From NCBI RefSeq assembly GCF_000402035.1, contig NC_021288.1, forward strand, positions 62,001-126,000: a DNA stretch of 64,000 nt. The letters are read 5' to 3'. Shown here piece by piece: positions 59,004 to 64,000 of the stretch. A program made the translations under genes and the position numbers. The stretch's first letter is position 1. Each line of letters opens with the position of its first letter. The DNA comes from Caballeronia insecticola (lineage in GTDB: Bacteria; Pseudomonadota; Gammaproteobacteria; Burkholderiales; Burkholderiaceae). The notes beneath the pieces were generated by a model that ran no database searches, had not been told where the DNA came from, and saw nothing but the letters and a program-made list of their open reading frames with translations.

Positions 59004-59429
59004 TTAGTGCGAAAGCACGATTTGCGCGATGATGCCCGACGCCGCCGCGACCAGCAGGAAATCCCCGCCGACGCCTACCCATTGATAACCGCGCGGCGGC
59101 TCTTGCAGGCCGCGGCCATGCCAGTCATCGACCACATATCGATGGTCGCGATAGTCCGCCGAGAGACGATCGCCCCTGTGCCAATCGCCATGACGGGGCG
59201 CTTCGTGTGCGTGCTCGGGCGGGCGCGGCGCATGGTGATCGTCCATCACGGGGCCACGGCCCGGGCCACCCTGAAGGCCGTATTCCGGCGCCTGACCGGG
59301 GTGGCCGTGCAAGTCGTACATGTCATGCCCATGCTCCGGGCCGCCGGGCACCGGCTGGGCGAAAGCCGCACCCGCCGTGAGTCCGATGCTCGCGCACAAC
59401 AGCGCGGCGACGATTCGACCTTTTTTCAT
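59004..59429 (-). CDS. RcnB-like periplasmic protein
   Basis: A 141-residue exported protein. Signal peptide MKKGRIVAALLCASIG to AAFAQ (cleavage about residue 24), a His/Gly/Pro-rich middle (HGHDMYDLHGHPGQ, DDHHAPRPPEHAHEAP) and the RcnB domain with GDRLSADYRDHRYVVDDW, GLQEPPRGYQWV and a hydrophobic C-terminus. RcnB relatives affect nickel/cobalt homeostasis; the many histidines suggest metal binding. AAGGA lies before the start. Confidence 0.78.
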   Translation of the reverse strand: MKKGRIVAALLCASIGLTAGAAFAQPVPGGPEHGHDMYDLHGHPGQAPEYGLQGGPGRGPVMDDHHAPRPPEHAHEAPRHGDWHRGDRLSADYRDHRYVVDDWHGRGLQEPPRGYQWVGVGGDFLLVAAASGIIAQIVLSH

Positions 59430-59589
59430 TGTCCTTCCTTTCGTTTGCAGAGTGCTGATTCGCGGCGATGTCCGTTGATATGCCGGGCGAATCATTGCGG
59501 AAGGACTTTACGCAAAGGCGAATTGAGATGGGGTGAGGATGTGTAAGTAACGCTTACGGAACATTACTCACGCATGACGCGATGCCGCC

Positions 59590-59808
59590 TTACGGCGTTT
59601 CGCTCCCGGCCGGCAACGCATCGGCCTTGGCGTTCGCGTGTTCTTTCGCCGCGTTCAGCGCGGCCTCGACGCTGTCGAGCGGACGCTCGCGCATTTCGGT
59701 GAAGCCGTCCGCATCGATCGTATAAGCCCAGGTGCATTGCCCGGTCGGCTCGCGGTCCACGGTGATCTCGACGGAGTGGCCGTTACGAACGTAGGTCTCG
59801 GTTGACAT
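59590..59808 (-). CDS. small hypothetical protein
   Basis: A 72-residue soluble protein, start supported by GGGAGC six bases upstream. It has YVRNGHSVEITVDREPTGQ followed by CTWAYTIDADGFTEM and a helical Ala-rich tail. No known family recognised. Similar short proteins with a beta-rich half and a helical end are common in Burkholderia genomes. Confidence 0.65.
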   Translation of the reverse strand: MSTETYVRNGHSVEITVDREPTGQCTWAYTIDADGFTEMRERPLDSVEAALNAAKEHANAKADALPAGSETP

Positions 59809-59887
59809 GATGTGCTCCCTCGATGAATGACGTGCTGCGTGACCGGTTCGAAGCGATGCGCTTCCCAAACTCGAAAGCGCGTCTGAA

Positions 59888-60472
59888 TTACTCGAGCCCT
59901 TCGTGTTCGAAAGCCAGCTTGACGGCGGGCCGTTCGCGCATGCGCTGATAAAACGCCTGCAACTTCTCGGGCGCTTCGATGCCCACTTTCCTCGCCCATG
60001 TCAGCATCGTGAAGAGGTAGGCGTCCGCGACGCTCACCGAATCGCCGAACAGATAATCGCCCTGCATCATCTTCGAGACGAGCGCGAAACGCTGGCCGAT
60101 TTTTTCGCGCGCCGCCGACGCCTCCGCATCCGAAGTCGCGCGGAACACGCGGCCGAACTGCTTGTGGATTTCGGTCGAGATGAACGCGAGCATTTCGAGC
60201 AGACGCAGATTGCCGTCATTGCCGGATGGCGCAAGTTGCGGCGCCTGCTGCGCGACCCACGACAGAATCGCGATGTTTTCGGTGAGGCGCCGGCCATCGT
60301 CGAATTCGACGACGGGCACATAGCTCTTCGGATTGATGTCGTCGAACGGCTTGCCGTCTTCGGTCTGCTTGGTCTTGAGATCGACCTTCACGCGGTCGAA
60401 ATCCATGCCCGCTTCGTGCATCGCGATGTGATCGGCGAGACTGCACGCGCCGGGCGCGAAATAGAGTTTCAT
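59888..60472 (-). CDS. glutathione S-transferase
   Basis: A 194-residue GST with beta-class features: N-terminal MKLYFAPGACSLADHIAMHE, the glutathione-binding region KSYVPVVEFDDGRRLTENIAI and the C-terminal helical domain with DSVSVADAYLFTMLTWA. The N-terminal Cys10 is the beta-class catalytic position. Start by the ATG that begins this conserved region. Confidence 0.88.
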   Translation of the reverse strand: MKLYFAPGACSLADHIAMHEAGMDFDRVKVDLKTKQTEDGKPFDDINPKSYVPVVEFDDGRRLTENIAILSWVAQQAPQLAPSGNDGNLRLLEMLAFISTEIHKQFGRVFRATSDAEASAAREKIGQRFALVSKMMQGDYLFGDSVSVADAYLFTMLTWARKVGIEAPEKLQAFYQRMRERPAVKLAFEHEGLE

Positions 60473-60731
60473 TGCGCGGCTCCTTGAGAGTGACCGCTTG
60501 CGCGGCAACCCTCAGTGGGCGAGCAAGGCGCATGCCGCGCGACGACTTCAGCAGCCCGCGCCTGCGCAATCGTGACAGAGCGTCGACACGCCGCCGCCGC
60601 CGACGACGCACGCGCGAAACTGCGCCGCCGACGCGGGCTTTGTGTCGATTCGCGCGATGACAGGCACAATACGCGTTCTCCATCCGGGCACGCCGCGCGA
60701 ATTCGCCGGTCTCCGCTCATCCTGCGCCGTC

Positions 60732-61973
60732 ATGAACCCAGAACGACTCGACTCGAATTCTCCGCGTTTCCTGCTGTTTCTCGTTTGCCTCTTTGCGTCC
60801 GCGGGACAGCTCGCCATCGATATTTACGTGCCCGCGCTGCCCGCGATGGCGCGCTATTTCGCCACGTCGCCGCAGGCCATTCAATCGAGCGTATCGGGCT
60901 ATATGGCGGCGTATGCGATCGGCCAGCTCGTCTTCGGACCCGTCGCCGATGCGTACGGGCGCAGGCGCGTGCTGGCTTTCGGGCTCGTCGTCTACACGTT
61001 CGGATGCCTGCTCTCGCTCTCGGCGACGAGTCTCGAAACCTTCCTCTTCGCGCGTTGCCTGCAGGGCTTCGGCATCGCCGCGACCAATCTGCTCGCGAAG
61101 GCGATCATCACCGATTCGTTCTCCGGGCAGGCGCTGTTGCACGCGTTCACGTACATGTCGATTGCGTGGGGCGTGGCGCCGATCGTCGCGCCCGTGATCG
61201 GCGCGCATCTGCAGGAGTGGTTCGGTTGGCAGGCGTGTCTCGTCTTTCTGCTGCTGTATTCGCTCGTGATGTGGGCGTTCGTGTGGCGTTATCGCGAGAC
61301 CTTGCGGCGGCCCGTGCATCTCGTTCCACGCACGCTGATGAGCAACGCGGGCAAAGTGCTCGCGAGCCCCGTGTTTCAAAGCTGTTTTCTCGCGCAGGGC
61401 CTGTGCTACAGCATCATTCTCGTGTTCAACATCGTCGGGCCGTTCATGGTGCAGAACACGCTGCACAAGCCGCCGACTTTCTTCGGCTATCTCGCGCTCG
61501 GCATCGGCATGATGTATTTCCTCGGCGGCCTGTCGAACCGCGTGCACAGTCCGCGCTTGCCGAGCGCCGAGCGGCGGCTGCGCATCGGTGCGCGCGTGAT
61601 GGCGGGCGCATCGATCGTCATGTTGCTGCTCGCGCTGACGGTCGGCCTGCAAGTGTGGACACTCGCGACGCCCGTGCTCGTCATGGGCTTCTGCGCGGGC
61701 GCCATGTACCCGACGCTGATGGCCAAGGGCAACTCGCTGTTCCCGCATATCGCAGGCCTGACGAGCGCGATTCTCGGCTGTGCGCTGCTACTCGTATCGT
61801 CGGCGATGATGGGCCTCGCCGGTTTCGTTTCAGTGCAGATCCTGACGCCGCTCGCGGTATTCTTCGTGTTGCTCGCGCTCACGGTCGTGACGATGGTCAC
61901 GCTGCTCTTGCGGCATCTGGAGCAAGAGCAGGCGGTCGCCGCCGTTGCGTGCACGAAAGCCGACGCGGCCTGA
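60732..61973 (+). CDS. Bcr/CflA-type MFS multidrug exporter
   Basis: A 413-residue, 12-helix MFS protein. Motif AGQLAIDIYVPALPAMARYF in helix 1 and GPVADAYGRRRVLAFGL in loop 2 are those of the DHA1 Bcr/CflA branch, which exports drugs or sulfonamides and small peptides. The ATG directly before MNPERLD is chosen; the frame is open upstream but without typical coding content. The stop abuts the convergent GNAT gene without spacer. Confidence 0.83.
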   Translation: MNPERLDSNSPRFLLFLVCLFASAGQLAIDIYVPALPAMARYFATSPQAIQSSVSGYMAAYAIGQLVFGPVADAYGRRRVLAFGLVVYTFGCLLSLSATSLETFLFARCLQGFGIAATNLLAKAIITDSFSGQALLHAFTYMSIAWGVAPIVAPVIGAHLQEWFGWQACLVFLLLYSLVMWAFVWRYRETLRRPVHLVPRTLMSNAGKVLASPVFQSCFLAQGLCYSIILVFNIVGPFMVQNTLHKPPTFFGYLALGIGMMYFLGGLSNRVHSPRLPSAERRLRIGARVMAGASIVMLLLALTVGLQVWTLATPVLVMGFCAGAMYPTLMAKGNSLFPHIAGLTSAILGCALLLVSSAMMGLAGFVSVQILTPLAVFFVLLALTVVTMVTLLLRHLEQEQAVAAVACTKADAA

Positions 61974-62669
61974 CTACGCTTGCGGCCCGAGCACCGTGAG
62001 ATGCAGCATGCGCCGCTCGACGAAGCCTAGCGCGCGATAAAGCCCGATGGCCGTCCGGTTCGACGTGAAGACGTGCAGAAAGGGCTTCTCGCCGCGCGCG
62101 GCAATGCTGTCGATGAGCGCGTTCATCAGGCCGGCCGCATAGCCGCGCCCACGCGCGGATTCATCCACGCAGACGGCGCTGATTTCCGTGTAGCCGTCGA
62201 GCCTCATGCGTTCGCCCGCCATCGCGACGAGTTTGCCTGACTCGCGCATGCCGAGATAGCGGCCGAGTTCGACGGTGCGCGGCCCGAACGGTCCGGGCTG
62301 CGTCGCGGCGGCGAGTGCGAGCATGTCGGGCACATCGGCTTGGCCGAGCGTGACGTGCTGCAACGCGCGTGACTTGCGTGGCTCGTGCGACGCGCCTTCC
62401 CACACCATTTGCAACAACGTTCCGCGCCTCACGACGGAGATTCCGGCGGGCGCGAAGACTTCGTTCGTCTCGACGAGCGCAACCGGCCCTGACGCTTCGA
62501 TCAGCGCGCGCAGTGCATCGAACGAGCCGGCGCTGCTGTCGGGCATCGCGCCGAAAGCAGTCATCGAAGGCGCATAGCGCCATGCCCGATAGTCGCCGAG
62601 CGCGATGGCATTTTGCGTGCTGCTGAGTGCGCGCCACACGACACGGTCGAGCGGATGTTGATCGGGCAT
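61974..62669 (-). CDS. GNAT-family N-acetyltransferase
   Basis: A 231-residue protein. The C-terminal half is a GNAT domain with the acetyl-CoA motif VDESARGRGYAAGLMNALID and the later SNRTAIGLYRALGFVERR (FR47-like branch); the N-terminal half is a divergent partner domain. Start at the ATG with GGAGGA four bases upstream; an ATG four codons earlier is an alternative. Substrate unknown. Confidence 0.82.
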   Translation of the reverse strand: MPDQHPLDRVVWRALSSTQNAIALGDYRAWRYAPSMTAFGAMPDSSAGSFDALRALIEASGPVALVETNEVFAPAGISVVRRGTLLQMVWEGASHEPRKSRALQHVTLGQADVPDMLALAAATQPGPFGPRTVELGRYLGMRESGKLVAMAGERMRLDGYTEISAVCVDESARGRGYAAGLMNALIDSIAARGEKPFLHVFTSNRTAIGLYRALGFVERRMLHLTVLGPQA

Positions 62670-62706
62670 TGCGTCCTCCATGGGTGAGTTGAATCGCGTT
62701 GAATGA

Positions 62707-63468
62707 TTAGGGCGTCGGCAGAGGATTGTCGATGATCATCTGATTGAAGGCATCGACGAAGCCATGTTCGTTCGGCCCCGCGTTGTTGCGAAACATCTGT
62801 CCGGCCTCGACCACCACTTCCGTTGCGGCGCTTTCGAGCAACGCCATGGTCTGCGCGATGAACGGCTCCAGTTGCATCGCGCGCGGGTCTCCGCTCTTGC
62901 CGACGAGATCGGTATCGACCCACGGCGGCGCGATCTCGAGCACGCGCACGCTCGTCTCGCGCAACGCGAAACGCTGCGACAGCGAATACGAGTGGATCGC
63001 GGCTTTGGTCGCCGAATAGAGCGCGGCCATCGACATCGGGACATAAGCAACAACGGAACTGTTATTGATGATGACCGCTTCCGGCTGCTTCTTCAGATGC
63101 TCGATCAACGCGCCGCTGACACGCACCGGACCGAGCAGATTGGTTTCGATGAGGCGCACGGCTTGGGCATCGTCGAGCGGGCCGGTCACATCGTCGAACG
63201 GCATGATGCCTGCGTTGTTGATCAACACATTGAGCGCCGGATAATCGCGCATCAGCGTGGCGGTCACGCTTGCGATCTGCGCCGGATCGCTGACATCGAT
63301 TTCGATCGCGTCCATGCCGGGATTGGCGCGCGTGACTTCATCGAGCAATGCCTTGCGCCGCCCGCCGATGATGACCTTGTTGCCCCGGCTATGAAATGCT
63401 TCGGCGAGTCCCCGTCCGATGCCCGACGTCGCGCCCGTAATGAAGATGGTGTTGCCGCTCAGTTTCAT
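62707..63468 (-). CDS. SDR-family oxidoreductase (DltE-like)
   Basis: A 253-residue SDR: FITGATSGIGRGLAEAF, NNAGI, Ser in INNSSVVAY and YSATK; the conserved APPWVDTDL segment is typical of the DltE-like group. It lies between the GNAT and NmrA-type genes, both on the same strand, spaced by 37 and 43 bases, so they may be one transcript. Confidence 0.85.
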   Translation of the reverse strand: MKLSGNTIFITGATSGIGRGLAEAFHSRGNKVIIGGRRKALLDEVTRANPGMDAIEIDVSDPAQIASVTATLMRDYPALNVLINNAGIMPFDDVTGPLDDAQAVRLIETNLLGPVRVSGALIEHLKKQPEAVIINNSSVVAYVPMSMAALYSATKAAIHSYSLSQRFALRETSVRVLEIAPPWVDTDLVGKSGDPRAMQLEPFIAQTMALLESAATEVVVEAGQMFRNNAGPNEHGFVDAFNQMIIDNPLPTP

Positions 63469-63511
63469 CGCATGCTCTCCTGAATATGTTTCGGGTAACG
63501 AACTAAGTGAT

Positions 63512-64000
63512 TCACTGCTCGAACACGGCGCGATTCGCTTTCACGAAGTCGCGAACGGTTTGCGGCGCACGTCCGGTGATCTCGCCGATGACGCCGTCCT
63601 GCCCGGCAAAAATGCCGTTCTGGTAATCGACTGCAATCGCGAGAAAGTGCTGGATCAAGAATTCGGGCAAGCCGAACTTTTCCAGATGCGCGCGATAGGC
63701 GTCGATGCTCGACGGCTCGTACACGATCGTGCGGCCGAGTTCCTTGCCGATTTCATCGGCGATTTCCTGCTGACTCAACTCGACAGGCCCGCACAGCGTG
63801 TACGTCTTGCCGATATGATCCGCGGGCTGCGTGAGCACCGCGGCGATCAGGCGCGCCTGATCCTCGGCGGCGATCGGCGCGTGACGGCCGGCGCCGTAGG
63901 GCAGCGTGATCTTGCCTTCCTGCACGATCTGATCGCGTACCCACGGGAAGACGAACCACTCGGAGAAGAACGTCGGACGAATATGAACGACCGGCACGCC
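63512..64000 (-). CDS. NmrA-like NAD(P)-binding protein, C-terminal part (5' end outside window)
   Basis: About 163 residues are visible and the frame is open at the window edge. Motifs VHIRPTFFSEWFVF, RHAPIAAEDQARLIAAVL and KTYTLCGPVELSQQEIA fit the NmrA/atypical SDR family (NAD(P)H:quinone or sensor type). The Rossmann GxxGxxG would lie in the missing N-terminus. It probably shares an operon with the SDR downstream. Confidence 0.78.
   Translation of the reverse strand, partial: GVPVVHIRPTFFSEWFVFPWVRDQIVQEGKITLPYGAGRHAPIAAEDQARLIAAVLTQPADHIGKTYTLCGPVELSQQEIADEIGKELGRTIVYEPSSIDAYRAHLEKFGLPEFLIQHFLAIAVDYQNGIFAGQDGVIGEITGRAPQTVRDFVKANRAVFEQ

Noticed and set aside
1..64000. Insertion sequences, integrase or phage genes as cause of the T6SS collapse
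   Set aside because: No transposase, integrase, terminal inverted repeats or target duplications were recognised anywhere in the window.

Overview
GC-rich, densely packed DNA with back-to-back catabolic operons, six IclR-type regulators, MocR/MFS/GMC/Rieske families and a 16-strand-type porin: this is a Burkholderiaceae genome (Burkholderia, Paraburkholderia, Caballeronia or Cupriavidus type), probably a catabolic region of a secondary replicon. No tRNA, rRNA, CRISPR array, phage or insertion sequence was seen.

Layout. 1-1108: end of a catalase-family peroxidase plus a cytochrome b561. 1119-28012: a large C2-sulfonate utilisation island. It holds an isethionate-type module (MHS transporter, GMC dehydrogenase, IclR; 2765-6887), the shared desulfonation core xsc and pta (6896-9815), two more IclR genes, a CobS/CobT-like AAA/VWA pair, an operon of DUF3311, Na+/solute symporter, amidohydrolase and CobW GTPase (14556-18779), a divergent taurine-dehydrogenase-like operon with a permease (19027-22421), and a complete sauR-sauSTU sulfoacetate module (22478-27948). 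Isethionate, taurine and sulfoacetate would all be turned into sulfoacetaldehyde, which Xsc cleaves to sulfite and acetyl phosphate; Pta then makes acetyl-CoA. Five related 17-bp dyads of the form CGGAAC-N5-GTTYCG sit at five key positions of the island, and two opposed pairs of 10-bp direct repeats of the TauR (MocR) type sit in the divergent promoter at 18875-18975.

28018-34285: a collapsed type VI secretion locus. clpV, tssB and tssC are intact, but between them lie a broken tssL, a 5' stub of tssM joined to a 3' stub of hcp, and a probable tssK tail. 34431-35546: a lipoprotein of the nucleoside hydrolase family.

35596-48752: one 14-gene minus-strand operon with a three-component Rieske oxygenase, an extradiol-type VOC dioxygenase, two SDRs, a ThDP enzyme, an aspartate dehydrogenase, an aldehyde dehydrogenase, a cupin, an alpha/beta hydrolase, an MFS importer and its own IclR. 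It looks like a full catabolic pathway for an unidentified, probably aromatic and nitrogen-containing compound. A divergent porin and a paralogous IclR follow.

51299-64000: general genes: TauE/SafE exporter with DUF1634, an FAD aromatic hydroxylase, a methyltransferase, SDRs, LysE and Bcr/CflA-type exporters, a lipoprotein with a glycoside-hydrolase-like domain, an RcnB-like protein, a GST, a GNAT and the end of an NmrA-type protein cut by the window edge. All functional names are from reading protein sequence; no database search was run.
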